64,000 nt of DNA from Megaleporinus macrocephalus (taxonomy: Eukaryota > Chordata > Actinopteri > Characiformes > Anostomidae). Position 1 is the first letter of the stretch; every line of letters begins with the position of its first letter. Position numbers and translations under genes: made by a program. The stretch is taken from positions 29,630,082 through 29,694,081 of the forward strand of contig CM038704.1 of the NCBI GenBank assembly GCA_021613375.1, in the 5' to 3' direction. The notes under the pieces are model-generated. The model was not told where the DNA came from. It searched no databases and saw only the letters and a list, made by a program, of their open reading frames with translations. Shown in pieces: positions 13,819 through 23,560 of the stretch.

Positions 13819-15458
13819 TGAACGTACGCTTCCTCACTTCGGCGGATATAAGGCCCCGTCTGGCCGCCATTGTTTTTATTATGTGCGATTTCATGGTGAC
13901 ATAATTGGTGTTGTCCGTGTCGGCGGCTCAGGACATTTGATGCTCATTTATTAAGTAGGCTTCCCGGCTTCTCCCTAATCTCTTTGTTCAGGACAGACAA
14001 ATTACCTTTCTCATGCTGAGCCTGGACCCGAGGGAACCAAAACCTTCCCAGCCTCCGTCTCCTTAATTAGCCCCCGAAAGTGGGGGGTTTTGCAATTACT
14101 AATAGACTGAAACCCTCCTAGTAACTTGAGGAAAGAGAGGAAAAGTAAATTGCCCCCTAGAATGTTTAAAACAAAAGGAAAGAGAACGAGAGAGCGCGAG
14201 AAAATGAGAGCGAGAGAGAGGAATTTAAAAGTTGGTCTTGAGAGTCTATGAAGGCAGAATGCGGTTGCTTAGACGTTGGTATAATTGTCCCTGTTGCTCT
14301 GCTTTACAGAACCTTAACACCCTGGGGGCCACGCTGAAGCATTGTTCAAACCGAGACAAAAAAAGAGACTAACTTCATAAAATGTGCTTTAAACTTAATG
14401 CAGAGGAAATAGGGCAGCAGATGGTTTCCAAAGCCTCGCTGATCAATAAATTAAGCGGGGGCTTAGTGGAACTGGCAGCGTTGAATGGCACCTTCAACAG
14501 ACACTAAAATAAGGAGGGAGCTATTTTGGAGTGCGTCTGATTCTTCTGATTTTTAGAGATGCTGCTCACACTGCATGTGTAATATACTGTGTTATTACTG
14601 TGTATTTATCTTGTAACATCCAGACATTTACTTGAATGGCGTTTAGCGTTTTGCAGAATGGTTTCAACATTTCCTCAACTCCTCAGATGCCATGCATGAT
14701 TTGGATAGTATTGTCAGGGTTTTTGAGGCATTGCTTAAGCAGCCTAGCTCAGTTTTTGACTCATTGGTCTCTTAAGGTAGCAAGTCACTGTCTCTTGTTT
14801 GAACTGGAACAGTAATTTGGCCGAATGGTTGTAATTTAGCCCGTCTGGTTACACTGGCCTACTTTAGAATAATGTTTACTCTGTTCTGAGTGTTTCTAAC
14901 ATGTCATTTGCACTCTCTCTATTTCTCTCTCTCTCCTCTCTTTCTGTCTCCTTTACTCCCTATCAGTGTCTCTTTCCTCTCTCTGTCTCCTCTTTCTCTC
15001 TCGTTCTCTGTCTCTCACACTCTGTTTTTGTCTCTTTTCGTTTGTTCCTCTCTTTCTGTCAGTCTTTTCTAACATCTCTCTTTCTCTGTGCATTTAATTT
15101 TGTCTCTCTTTTCATGTTTCTCTCTATCCCTCTCTTATTTCTCTGTCCTTTCTCTATCTCTGCCACTTTTATCTCTCTCTCTCTTACTCTTTATCAGTCT
15201 TTTCCTATCTACTTCTATACTTGTATCTGTTTTCGTTTGTCTCTTTCTCTCTCTATTCCTCCTCTCCCTTACTCTGTTACTCTTTTTGTTTCTTCCTCTG
15301 TCGGACTCTCTCTCTCCCTGTCTACTTCCTCCATTCTCTAATGTCTTTCTCTCTGTCTTTCTTTTTTAAGGTATCTTTTATTCTTATGACTGTAACAAGT
15401 TCAGTATTATCACAAAACAGCAGGAATAACTACAACAATTACAATAACAACACTCCTC

Positions 15459-15502
<44 letters not shown>

Positions 15503-15512
15503 GGTGTGTTAG
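2352..15512 (+). CDS. lmo4: LIM domain only protein 4 (complete, four coding exons)
   Basis: Joining 2352-2587, 9353-9449, 10258-10413 and 15504-15512 gives 498 nt: 165 codons plus TAG, the usual vertebrate LMO4 length. LIM1 ligands are C23, C26, H44, C47, C50, C53, C73 and D76; LIM2 ligands are C87, C90, H109, C112, C115, C118, C137 and D140. All sixteen zinc ligands are present. The N-terminus is short and disordered, and the C-terminus ends DQKVC as in tetrapod LMO4. All introns are GT-AG and phases match. Family knowledge: LMO4 is a nuclear adaptor without DNA-binding activity. It binds LDB1/CLIM through its LIM domains, competes with LIM-homeodomain proteins, and acts in forebrain, neural tube, inner ear and epithelial development. 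The start is the first ATG after the exon 2 acceptor; a second in-frame Met is residue 18. The identity is firm; the teleost paralogue (lmo4a or lmo4b) is not resolved. Confidence 0.96.
2613..2633. repeat. (TG)n microsatellite just inside intron 2
   Basis: This is a short pure TG run 25 nt after the exon 2 donor. It lies in the open frame that continues from exon 2. Confidence 0.9.
2843..2881. repeat. 18-bp direct repeat, two copies
   Basis: GACAGAGTTAGTACGTCT occurs at 2843-2860 and again at 2864-2881, separated by three bases. It is a small tandem duplication. Confidence 0.8.
2965..3500. promoter_or_regulatory. Candidate conserved regulatory block in intron 2
   Basis: This is unique, compositionally balanced sequence between microsatellite-rich segments. 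It carries a TTTAATTAG homeodomain-type site near 3330 and a TTTAAATATTTATATAAG AT-rich patch near 3353. Open frames occur on both strands at once (134 codons on +, 71 on -), start at weak sites and match nothing I know, so coding is unlikely. The enhancer call is an inference from texture and location. Confidence 0.3.
3615..3670. repeat. (GATA)n microsatellite
   Basis: About 14 pure GATA units, a typical fish tetranucleotide repeat. Confidence 0.95.
3923..3983. repeat. Poly(A) run followed by (TA)n
   Basis: Twenty-eight A residues run straight into about 16 TA units. The A-run could be the tail of an old retroposed element on the + strand, but no body is recognisable upstream. Confidence 0.9.
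4510..4616. repeat. Purine-rich (GA)n tract
   Basis: A strongly purine-biased segment ending in (GA)n at 4581-4616. The short open frame through it is low-complexity only. Confidence 0.8.
4630..5300. promoter_or_regulatory. Candidate conserved regulatory block in intron 2
   Basis: Unique sequence with homeodomain-type cores (TTTAATTAGA near 4652, TTTAATTAAC near 4780) and unbroken non-repeat texture apart from a short GT/GA-rich patch near 4805-4910. Such spacing of TAATTA cores is typical of vertebrate developmental enhancers. No alignment was possible, so this is inference. Confidence 0.35.
5820..6480. promoter_or_regulatory. Candidate conserved regulatory block in intron 2
   Basis: Repeated AATTAA/TAATTA-type cores (about 5830, 5850, 5995, 6050, 6100) surround a CT-rich patch at 6130-6210. 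The flanks are unique and contain octamer-like ATGCAAAG/ATGCAAT words. Best read as an intronic enhancer cluster; inference only. Confidence 0.35.
6590..7600. promoter_or_regulatory. Candidate conserved regulatory block in intron 2
   Basis: A kilobase of unique sequence with many short overlapping open frames on the minus strand, none with an exon-like splice context or recognisable domain. CAATTAAAGA, TTAATTGAGC and CTAATTAC words recur. The block looks constrained rather than repeat-derived and is a good candidate for comparison with other fish. Confidence 0.35.
8030..8145. repeat. CT-rich low-complexity tract
   Basis: Irregular (CCCTCT)n-type pyrimidine run in intron 2. The minus-strand frame here is purine-repeat translation only. 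Confidence 0.8.
8150..8720. promoter_or_regulatory. Candidate conserved regulatory block in intron 2
   Basis: Unique sequence without transposon features, with GATTGCATAG, GTAATCTAAATTG and TTATTATTAGG words and a GC-rich centre near 8500. Possible enhancer; inference from texture only. The remaining intron 2 sequence to 9352 shows a short GT-rich patch (8780-8805) and nothing else I can name. Confidence 0.28.
9353..9449 (+). CDS. lmo4: lmo4 coding exon 3 (first half of LIM2)
   Basis: This 97-nt exon completes R79 and runs to K111. It contains the inter-LIM linker and LIM2 ligands C87, C90 and H109. The acceptor is TTGTCCTGGCAG and the donor is GTAACC. The phase fits both neighbouring exons exactly: 236 + 97 = 333 nt, or 111 codons. 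Confidence 0.95.
9450..10257 (+). other. lmo4 intron 3
   Basis: This AT-rich intron of about 0.8 kb has donor GTAACC and acceptor TTTGTCAG. A stretch near 9795-9850 resembles a diverged internal part of the element at 13026 and 19540 (shared GACCAATAGAA core). A GT-rich patch and a (GA)n run at 10189-10214 lie shortly before the acceptor. Confidence 0.7.
10258..10413 (+). CDS. lmo4: lmo4 coding exon 4 (second half of LIM2 and C-tail)
   Basis: This 156-nt exon encodes residues C112 to K163, with LIM2 ligands C112, C115, C118, C137 and D140 and the tail through LLPDQK. The acceptor is CTTTGTCAG and the donor is GTGAGA. A purine-rich (GA)n microsatellite lies about 40-70 nt upstream of the acceptor. 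Retention of intron 4 would keep the frame open to 10590 and add 58 residues in place of the normal Val-Cys end. Confidence 0.95.
10660..11110. promoter_or_regulatory. Candidate conserved regulatory block in intron 4
   Basis: Unique sequence with CACAATTAATGTC, AAAGCTAATTTG and ATTGATGACATTG words, interrupted by a short G-rich run near 10895. Possible enhancer, inference only. From 11110 to about 12180 the intron is ordinary AT-rich sequence in which I see nothing specific. Confidence 0.3.
12192..12460. repeat. (GA)n microsatellite and long purine-rich tract
   Basis: Pure (GA)n at 12192-12221, then about 200 bases of imperfect GA-rich sequence to 12460. The Ser/Leu-rich minus-strand frame across it is an artefact of this composition. 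Confidence 0.85.
12465..12960. promoter_or_regulatory. Candidate conserved regulatory block in intron 4
   Basis: Unique, AT-rich sequence with TAGCTTAATTTTAAATG, GAATTATTAATGC and CTTTAATTATAGC homeodomain-type words. Typical enhancer texture, with no coding frame. Inference only. Confidence 0.35.
13026..13231 (-). mobile_element. Non-autonomous DNA element, partial copy (family A)
   Basis: It begins with TATCGTCGCTGTCCAATGAA, the terminal sequence of the fuller copy at 19540-19797, and follows that copy's reverse complement through the GACCAATAGAAG and CATTGACTTACATTG-like internal parts. Its other end lacks a clear matching inverted repeat. It sits inside lmo4 intron 4. Confidence 0.6.
13390..13410. 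repeat. (TA)n microsatellite
   Basis: Pure TA run of about 10 units. Confidence 0.9.
13765..13818. repeat. (GA)n microsatellite
   Basis: Nearly pure GA run broken by one AAA. Arg-Glu frames on + and Ser-Leu frames on - are translation artefacts. Confidence 0.93.
13820..14520. promoter_or_regulatory. Candidate conserved regulatory block in intron 4
   Basis: Unique sequence with GACATAATTGG, CTCCTTAATTAGCCCCC and GCAATTACTAATAG words and a second unique segment after a short GA-rich patch at 14160-14220. Among the intronic blocks this has some of the best enhancer-like texture. Inference only. Confidence 0.38.
14911..15369. repeat. Long pyrimidine-rich tract before the last exon
   Basis: About 460 bases that are almost entirely C and T on the + strand, as imperfect TCTC/TTTCTC units. 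It ends about 130 bases before the terminal exon. All Ser/Leu/Phe-rich frames through it are artefacts. Such tracts can adopt H-DNA and bind PTB-type proteins in RNA, but no function is shown here. Confidence 0.85.
15464..15501. repeat. (CT)n microsatellite forming the last intron's polypyrimidine tract
   Basis: About 19 pure CT units run directly into the CAG acceptor at 15501-15503 of the lmo4 terminal exon. Confidence 0.95.
15504..15512 (+). CDS. lmo4: lmo4 last coding exon part (Val-Cys-stop)
   Basis: After the acceptor CAG at 15501-15503 the exon reads GTG TGT TAG, completing DQKVC. The upstream polypyrimidine tract is a (CT)n microsatellite at 15464-15501. The rest of this exon is 3' UTR. 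Only two codons depend on this splice, but without it the message would lack its normal stop and 3' UTR. Confidence 0.93.
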   Translation: MC

Positions 15513-16485
15513 GAGGGAGGAGTTGTAACAGTGGGACGTGTGCCTTCATTCCAACCCTCGCTCATATTGTCACTGAAGTTCTCTCAGTCCTGACCGCCGC
15601 CGCCCCCCCTCCACCCCTCACCTCCGGAGCCTGAACGCTACCCCACAAAACCCACCCCCCAGCTCCAACATCCCCTCCAATATCCTAGAATTCCTCTTCT
15701 CCACACCCTCTAACCCCTGATCATAGGCGGATTCCCAGCGCTGAAGCGCTCCTAATGGAAAGCTGAGGGCTCCATGAACTCCACGATTTACAGGAGACAC
15801 ATGGGACCCTGAGGGACTCAAAGACACAGAGAGAGAAAGTGAGAGAGATAAACCAAGTAAAAGGGACTTTTCGGGTAAGAGAAAAGACGAGAGAAAGAGA
15901 GAGAATACGATAAATGAAGCGAATCAGCTGCAGCGGTTCATACGTTCGTTTGATAATTAATAGGGGCAAAAAAGACTGCTTTTTCCTTTTCTTTTGGTTT
16001 TATTTCTGTTGTTGTTTTTCTTTGGTCCTTACTTCCTTATCTACGCTCGTTTTCTTCACAAACGCGGTATCTCCTCTTTCTATATTTTAAATGTTGTAAA
16101 GGGAATGTGTTTCATTTTTTGGGGTGATTCTACAACTCAAAGAAGACTGGGTTCCAAGAAGTATCCGTGGCTTTTTTGTGCAAATCAAATCATGAACACT
16201 CTTGGTGTATTTGTAAAACTATCATGTATGTATGCATGTAAATGTTTTTTGTCCCAACGTGGCTACCGTACATTCTCCACCTGACAAACAGCTACCCCAA
16301 CCCCACCCTCCCCTCTTCCCTCTCCCCCTTATCTGAACCCGGAATACGGCGACAGACACAAAAAAAAAGCTCATAGCCGTCGACTTATAAATGCTGAATG
16401 AGAGAGAAATCTATTTGTGATATTTTCAGAGACATTTGCTCCAGTATGGTGTATTTAATTAATAAAAAAAGTTAAGATTAAAAAA
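15513..16485 (+). other. lmo4: lmo4 3' UTR
   Basis: The region follows the TAG. It begins with a C-rich segment (to about 15720), then a purine-rich stretch (15815-15905) and an AT-rich distal part. The distal part has repeated TGTATG-type motifs and a T-rich run resembling conserved LMO4 3' UTRs. It ends near the first canonical AATAAA at 16461. The 96-residue open frame at 15994-16284 lies entirely in this UTR and is not considered coding. The end is an estimate, since cleavage typically falls 10-30 nt after the signal. Confidence 0.7.
16461..16466 (+). terminator. lmo4: lmo4 poly(A) signal
   Basis: AATAAA is followed within 40 nt by a T-rich run (about 16493-16500), a typical downstream element. 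It is the first canonical signal after the lmo4 stop. A second hexamer, ATTAAA, follows at about 16476. Confidence 0.65.
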
Positions 16486-16739
16486 GGCACGTGCTTTTTT
16501 TCCCAGTCTTATCCAATGTTTTCATCGCTTTTTCCCCCCACCATGCATCAGGGTTCTGATTCCAGTATATGGCACCGTGAGCAGCTCATACAAAGTTTAC
16601 ATTTACACTTGAAATGAGGTCTTGCTTTATATACTGAACACTATGAGGAATTGGTGCGAATCCTTTAAGGACTGAACTTCTCTTCTGCTTCTTCATCTTC
16701 TTCTCCTTCTTTTTAATGTTCTTAGGAGATCTCTCAATA

Positions 16740-17400
16740 TAGATTACCTATGGTATCTAAAAGAACACACTCCACATTCATTTTTCCATCCGGAGACCCA
16801 AGTGCTTTGTATTATCACTGCAATTTATCTCATCTGCTCCCTAAGAGTTTCTCCGGAGAAAAGAGCTCATTAGCAAAACTATGCTTTTTCATTAACCTTC
16901 CTGAATGTAGTGCCGTCTCTGACCATCTATCTCTCCCTCCATTGTGTCTCTCCGGCTTTCTCTGCAGTAATTATGAATGCAGATGATGGGGTGGCTAATT
17001 GAAAACAGATAAACATGTATCCTTGGTCCCCTTTTCAAACGAACATGCTACTTGTGGTTGCGAGTGCGGCCTGTGGGGGTAAAAAAATGCCCCTTTGAAG
17101 ATTCAATTACCACGGGGTGGGGGGGAGAGAAAGGTGTTTCGGCGCGGCCTGAATGGACTATTTACAGAACAAATCACCGTTTGAAGCTGTTGCTCGACCT
17201 AATGGGTATGAAGGGGTTTCTGATTAGCATACGCAGAAAAGCCTGGCTGGGGTCCGCCTCACTCATTAGACAGGTGGAGCTTAGCAGCACAAGGGCCGAA
17301 TCTGACTGTATGGTTTGCAAATGGGATCATAACCGTAGTCGTTTAGTGAACCCAGGGCTCTGAGCTGTAATTCGGACTTGAAAAATGTTTTCCTGGCGGT
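16740..17400. promoter_or_regulatory. Candidate conserved regulatory block downstream of lmo4
   Basis: Unique sequence just beyond the gene, with CAGTAATTATGAATGCAG, GGCTAATTGAAAAC, ATTCAATTACC and CTGATTAGCATACG words. It has no repeat features, and its two modest open frames match nothing. Good enhancer candidate by texture and position; no alignment available. Confidence 0.38.
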
Positions 17401-19415
17401 CGTATCATAAGTGTATAATCATTTTCATTCAACCTCGCAAATGTACGATATTTCAGAATTTAATATACACAAATGAAGCAAAGGATGAATAAGATGAGAT
17501 AATGACTTGATGGGCTGATGCCAGTTTAGCTACATATTGCTATACGTTCTATGCAGTTTTGTTGTGTTTTGTTATGTTTAAGAGTTAAAAGTTCCTAAGT
17601 AGCCAGAAAATACCATTAGTCTCTTTTGGAGCTTGCTTGGTATTAGCACTAAGCCTTTGTTGTGTTTAACGGCATTAGCTTTATTGTGTTTGTAGCAGTA
17701 TGCAAGTTCTTGATATGGCGAAAGCTGCTGTTGTGTCATATCTGTTTTATCCCATCCTTGTGGAGTGGTGAAGTGGTTTTCACAGCAGGGGGTTTACGTG
17801 CCTCTGATTTAATCCCCTAATTGCTTGCCAGCAGCTCAACACAGGGTCACATCATTTCACAGAAGGCCAGTGATGTCCTAGTTAAACTGTGTTATGGAAA
17901 GTAATATTTTATCTAATTAATGGTCCATTCACCAGTAAGCGGTCTGCAGAAAGTGGTTCCAGACTCCCTGGAATTGATGTAAATCTGTCTTTTTCTGATG
18001 CAAGCAGGTGTTTCTTGTTCTAGAAGTACTGAGTGTTAAACACTATGTCACAGTAACGTATTGTCATATCAGCCACTTGTATTTAGAGGTGTGACTTGTA
18101 GGTTTCAGTTTAAATATGGCTTCGACTCAGCAGGTTCCTGTTACTTACAGGAACATTTCCAAAAAGTTCACTTTCTCCAACAAATTTGCCAAGCGTGGCA
18201 CTTTCCTTTGCGTTCTCTGATGTGGTTATAACACCCTTCATGGTCATGATCATGTTGTATAGGTGACCACTGCTGTGACTGTTACGTCTCAGCGGCCGGC
18301 CTGCTGAGTTCCTGGCATTTTTCGAATGCTTTCTGACAAAAAGAAAAAAGTGATGAGAGGCAACAACGAGGGGAATTAGGTTGAACCGTGGGAGAAAGAA
18401 AAAGGTCCTGCACACGTGCACTCTTTCATGTCTTCATTAGAGAAGTGTGAAATACGCAGGACCGGTAGGTCTAGCCTTTAAAAGTGAACCTGCATGAGGA
18501 ACTGAAGTCAGTTTTGACTCTGCGCTCCTAAGTGCTTTAACAGTTTGGTTTAGCCGTGAAACTCGAGGAACATCTACAGACCTCATTTTTGTGCTCGGCA
18601 GGAAGCCAAAAGGCATTTTGACTCACAGGAGTTTTCACATGAAGAGCACAGTGTGAACATGCCTGTGTGCTGTCACATAATTCCAAGGCAAAACTATCCT
18701 GACTTTGTAGATCAAACAGCCATGCCAGCCTACAGAATCTATAAATGCTCCAGACTTTGTGAACTGTTTTATAAAACTTCAGTGTTTTGTTTTTTCAAAA
18801 GATGTACATATTATTGGGACATATTATGACTTACAGGTACTTGCCCATCATACACTAAGAGAACAAAACCTTCCCAAAATGCATCTTTGCAGGATAAGCA
18901 AAAAACATTTTTAACCTTTAGTGTAAGTTAATATAACAAAATTGAATTTAAATGACTTTTGGGGGTTGTTACTATTCCTTAGTACATTTTGTCACAGTGT
19001 AAATGCCAGAAAAAAAATGCTATCTAGACAGTAAATGCTTATTTGTTCAGAAAGAAATACTTGAGTACTAGAATTAATACAGATGACATTAATCCAAAAT
19101 GCACTTGTTTTTTGTATGCCAAAAAGTTTATTTTGACATTTCCAAACTCTAAGACACTCAGTATTGCCTGTTGTTATTATCCAACTTTATTTTTTCAATT
19201 TTTGTAAACTGTTCTGACTGTGATATGTATGGGTCATATTCTTATTGCATGTCATTTTTTTTTACAACTAATCATATTATTATCAATATAATTAATATTA
19301 TCTTTACACATAGTGGGTAGTTGATTTGCTTAATTTAAAATAATGGCAAAAAATGGCTTCATAGTTATCATAGTGCATTTTGGTATCTTTCTAACAGACT
19401 ATTGCTTCATAAAGT
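17401..19415. other. Intergenic, no recognisable gene
   Basis: AT-rich sequence with no domain-bearing frame. The part from about 18830 to 19415 is especially AT-rich and repeat-like, but I cannot assign a family. Confidence 0.5.
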
Positions 19416-19539
19416 TAATTATATATCATCGCCGTTGGAACAAAACCTTATGTACCAAAAAAAGTAGCTGAGAAAAGCATTCCTAAAAGGGTAATTCCAC
19501 GGAACTCTCAATATTTCTATATGAGACGTAAACATTTAG

Positions 19540-19797
19540 CATATCGTCACTGTCCAATGAAAATCTCCAAAATTGCAACTTTTCAAAAGAGACCAAAAAC
19601 ATACTTTACATGTAATGGAAGTCAGTGGAACCAGAATTCTTTCCAAGCTATTTTGGAGCGCTTCTATTGGTCCGTTCATCATGAAATTTTCACACAACGT
19701 AAATGCCCATTGTTGTGTTCAAATGATCGACAATAGGCAGAATTAACAAAATCAACAAAAATTGAGATACATGGCTTCATTGGACAGCGGCGATATG
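19540..19797 (+). mobile_element. Non-autonomous DNA transposon with terminal inverted repeats (family A)
   Basis: The left end CATATCGTCACTGTCCAATG and the right end, complementary to CATATCGCCGCTGTCCAATG, form about 20-bp inverted termini around a 258-bp body. A related partial copy lies at 13026-13231 in the opposite orientation. There is no coding capacity, so it is a MITE-type relic. A possibly related fragment starts at about 19423. Confidence 0.7.
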
Positions 19798-19878
19798 TAA
19801 TATAAAAGTATGCATTCCAGAGAAACTGAGTCAAAATTGTTCACAATGTTGTATTTGCAGTGTAAATAGCACTGTTTA

Positions 19879-19956
19879 ATTATATATATATATATATATG
19901 ACTGGTTATGTTTTGACACACTGCATATAGGATATCCCAACACTGTATGAAAACAA

Positions 19957-19988
<32 letters not shown>

Positions 19989-19990
19989 TG
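19879..19990. repeat. (TA)n and (GT)n microsatellites
   Basis: (TA)n at about 19879-19899 and (GT)n at about 19960-19988, separated by unique sequence. Confidence 0.9.
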
Positions 19991-20948
19991 GGTTGGCTAC
20001 TTCAGACAGACGAGAGTGGTCCGTTTGAAACCCCTGCAGTCGTCCTGTGATCTGTACAAAGGCTCATTTAACCTTCTAGTTAAAAGTGTCCTCTCTAACA
20101 GGCTATTTTTACCATGTGTTCAGACTGTACTGTGTAATGGATACAGCACTGATCTCCACAGTACTTTTATGAGCAACAGGTGATATTGTGATCAAAGAAC
20201 AGCTGGAGCTCACGTTAAAAAAAACAAAAAAAAAACGTTTACACCACGTCAGCAGCTGCGGTTATGGTTATGATGATGACGATGATGATCGTTTCAGCCC
20301 GCTCTCTGCTGAACTGATTATGTTTGGAGGAAACCTAAATGCTAAGTTTATCTAACAAGTGGAAATTCCGTTTTTTTTTTTTTTATTTCCACAAAACTCT
20401 TTTTTTGGTGCTATGTCTGTTGAACTAACACAGTTAACAGAGACGAGGGCTCCTGACATTATGTTGATATAAGACAGTTTTGAGGGCACGCTGATTTTAA
20501 TAAAAAGAAAGGAATTTCACTTCTTGCAAATTACCAAAGAATTTGTTTTTAATAACACAGTTATTAGATGTTATTAGTTTTCTGATTGGTTCTCGTTCTT
20601 CTTGTTTTACATGTAAAGAAGAAGCAAAGCTTAACCGCATGATACTGCGATGAAATCCACACGAGAGAAGTCAGACACAGGTTGTTAATGTTCTCTGCTC
20701 GAACAGCCAAACTCAAAAGCAGGCTGGATACTAAAGGAGACATTTTAAAATGTCACTCATGCACTTATACTCCATATTTCTGAACCAGCTTTGATGTGCC
20801 ACAAAAGAGGCAGAGCTAATGGAGTTAAGCCACAATAATGGAGGCCAAACAAATGGCAAATGGCATCTTATGTTCTACGCTGTTATGTTCACCCTGCAGT
20901 GTCTGTATGGATGGAGGACACGTGGTTATCGTTAGGTCAGTCACAATA

Positions 20949-20950
<2 letters not shown>
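19991..20950. other. Intergenic, no recognisable gene
   Basis: Plain AT-rich sequence with short A and T homopolymers and a small GATGATGAC repeat near 20270. No gene or element recognised. Confidence 0.5.

Positions 20951-21007
<57 letters not shown>
20951..21007. repeat. (AC)n microsatellite
   Basis: Pure AC run of about 28 units, followed by TA-rich sequence. Confidence 0.95.
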
Positions 21008-21012
<5 letters not shown>

Positions 21013-21045
21013 CTATACATATATATATACATTGCAGTAGATGAC

Positions 21046-21500
21046 TTTACAGCAGTGCTGCTGGAGTTTTTCAACACCTCAGTGTCACTGCTGGACTGAG
21101 AATAGTCCACCAGTCACTGATGATAAGGACTAACTTTATATTTATGTGGTAGCCCAACAAGGTAGGCATGTGTAATAGAGTGGACACAGTGGTTTTTAAA
21201 ATCTCCAGTGACACTGCTGTGTCTGATTCACTCATACAAGCACATCACACCACCACGTCAGTCTCATTGCAGTGTTGAGAATGATCCACCAACCTAATAG
21301 TGCCTGCTCTGCTGTGGCCCAGTGGGGGTTCTCACCATTGATAAACAGGGTAAAAGGGGATTATGCAGAGAAATAGATGAACCACGGTCTGTAACTGTAG
21401 AACCACAAAGTTCTCCTATACGGTAAGTAGAGCTGGTAAAATGGACAATGTGTGAAGATACAACAAGGTGTTTTTAATGTTATGGTTGATTGGTGTGGCT
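21046..21500 (+). mobile_element. Dispersed fold-back repeat (family B), copy 1
   Basis: Shares a long diverged similarity with 58619-59147: both contain GAATGATCCACCAACC-like, GAGAAATAGATG-like, GTAGAACYACAAAG-like and AAAATGGACA-like words in the same order. Inverted pieces inside (AGCAGTGCTGCTGGAG near 21050 and its near-complement near 21198-21218) show it can fold. I know this type from otophysan fish genomes, but I give no formal family name. Confidence 0.65.
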
Positions 21501-23560
21501 TCTTCAGCGTAATTCTGATTTCATTTTTGAGATATAAGCATCAAGCCTGACTTTTTTGAGCCTGTGAATGTGAGCTGGTATGTAAAGATGTGTGATGTGG
21601 TCAGAAAAACTTTCAAATGACTGTTACAGGCTTTACCGGGTAGCTCACACCGAAGCATATACCCCATATTTTAGGGTGTTTTGTTCCTCCTGGCTCAGTA
21701 ATGCTACTTCTTTTACTTTTACCAAACAAAATAACATACATAAAACTTTAGGAATGTTTGTCCTATTGTTATTTACCTTCTTGGAGTAAAATAAAAGTCA
21801 AAATAATTGTAATTTATTTAAACAGTACAGCAAATTGACAGTAATAACTATCAGACTTGTAAAGGATTTGTTTCAAAGAATTTGGCTTGATCTGGACAAT
21901 TTCACATTAAAGTTAGTTGCATATAGCAATTTTGAGCGAGTGAGTGGGAAAGAGAGGAAAAGAGAGAGGGAGAGAGTCTCCTAGGAGCAGCTGTGAGAAT
22001 GCCATGGCATGTTTGGGCCTGTTGCTGTGTGATATTTGCACAGGCTACAGCCTGCTTACAATTATATGGACCAGGAGAAAATATAGAAGGAGCTGTAGAT
22101 TAAGAGCAAGAAGCAACAGCTAGACCTTACCACTCTGGTCCACTCTGACGGACACTGAGTTGGCACTAGTTCCAAGACGGGCCTTTTTTTTCTTACCAAA
22201 CGGGTTGTGGGAGTGACGCCGTAACTGTAATCTCAATACCCCCTCCTGACAATGCAGAACAGAACCTCATTACTCCCATTCATCAGCATCTGATCTGAAA
22301 TCTGCCACTTAAAACCATCTGCACCTCAAATGAGGGCATTTATTTTGCTAGAAGTCTTGGATAATTGGGAACGAGAGCCCCTATTAGAGAAGCATGCGTC
22401 TTTTGTTTTTTAAGTCCTTTTACTTATTAGGTGTTTGGTCAGGTGGCGAGAACGCTGTGCAAATGCGTGAGTGAGTGGGTGTAAACTCTGAGAGCACTTA
22501 GCTCTGTCATTATGTAGGTCAACATTTCATCACTATCAGTGTGTTCATCAGGCAGGAATGTGGCACATTTCAGGCCCATTTCAGGGATGCACTTAAAAGC
22601 CTTTATACGCACACTGGAAAGGTATGCCTCTCTTCCTCGACAGATGTGACAGCAGCCACAAGGCCAGACCCCCAGACCTTGCTTTTCTTTTTTTTTTCTA
22701 ACATTTAACACAAAATGGATAAATCTCTTTGTAAAAGAAAGAAGAAATTAAAGAATGGATTCAGTTCAGTCAGCTGTAAAAAAGGTCTGCATTCCAGTGT
22801 GTCTCCAGCAGAACCCGACACAATATTTTGAGTATATATATTTTTCATATGTATATTTTGTGTGATTGATTATTGGTGCATAATTAACATAAGGGAAAAC
22901 AATTAAAGCATCAATAAGAAATTAATAAACTCTTTCTAAATAGGTGCAAAACAACCAACCATGTGAACCATGTGCTACAGAAACGGCAGATCCTTTAGAT
23001 GGAAAGTGTTATGAACTAAGACAAATACAGCGGCTGAATAAAGGCAGGTCTGACATTTACCCTCATACAGGGTTGCAGGTTACGTTGTGGGAGGAGTGGG
23101 ACCGATGATGCAGATTTTAGGTGGGAGAGGTGATAAAAACCACACAGACCTCTAAGATATATTATAGCTATTTAAATGATGCCCAATAAAAAGATACAGT
23201 TGAAGAATGTGCCAGGTAAAAGAAGAAGGCAGAAACACGGGTTTGGGGAGGCCTGTCCAACTGGCTAATGTAAATAACATCATCAATGATGCACCTATTC
23301 TAACACTTCTGCCCACAGAGGAACGACAGCAGAATCCTGAAATCACATAAACCTAACCAGCACTGCATCACCATTCACTATAAAGCAAATCATGTGTCTG
23401 CTCACCACAGTAACGTTTACCCAGTGAAGACTACATGATGGACTTAACATCAACACAGATGTACAAAGACAAGGAAAACAAACAAACCCATTGAAGAAAA
23501 AAGCATATTGCCACGGCTGGCATTAAAGATGCTTATAGCCCATTTACGTTTATTACTTTT
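21501..23560. other. Intergenic, mostly featureless
   Basis: No gene recognised. 22240-22400 has unique TAATTGGG and CTATTAGAG words that could belong to a small constrained element. The rest is ordinary AT-rich DNA. Confidence 0.45.

Noticed and set aside
14890..15634. Overlapping Ser/Leu/Phe-rich frames up to 146 codons
   Set aside because: They read through the pyrimidine-rich tract and (CT)n run; no domain and no codon structure.
15994..16284. 96-codon + frame after lmo4
   Set aside because: Lies wholly in the lmo4 3' UTR upstream of the poly(A) signal.
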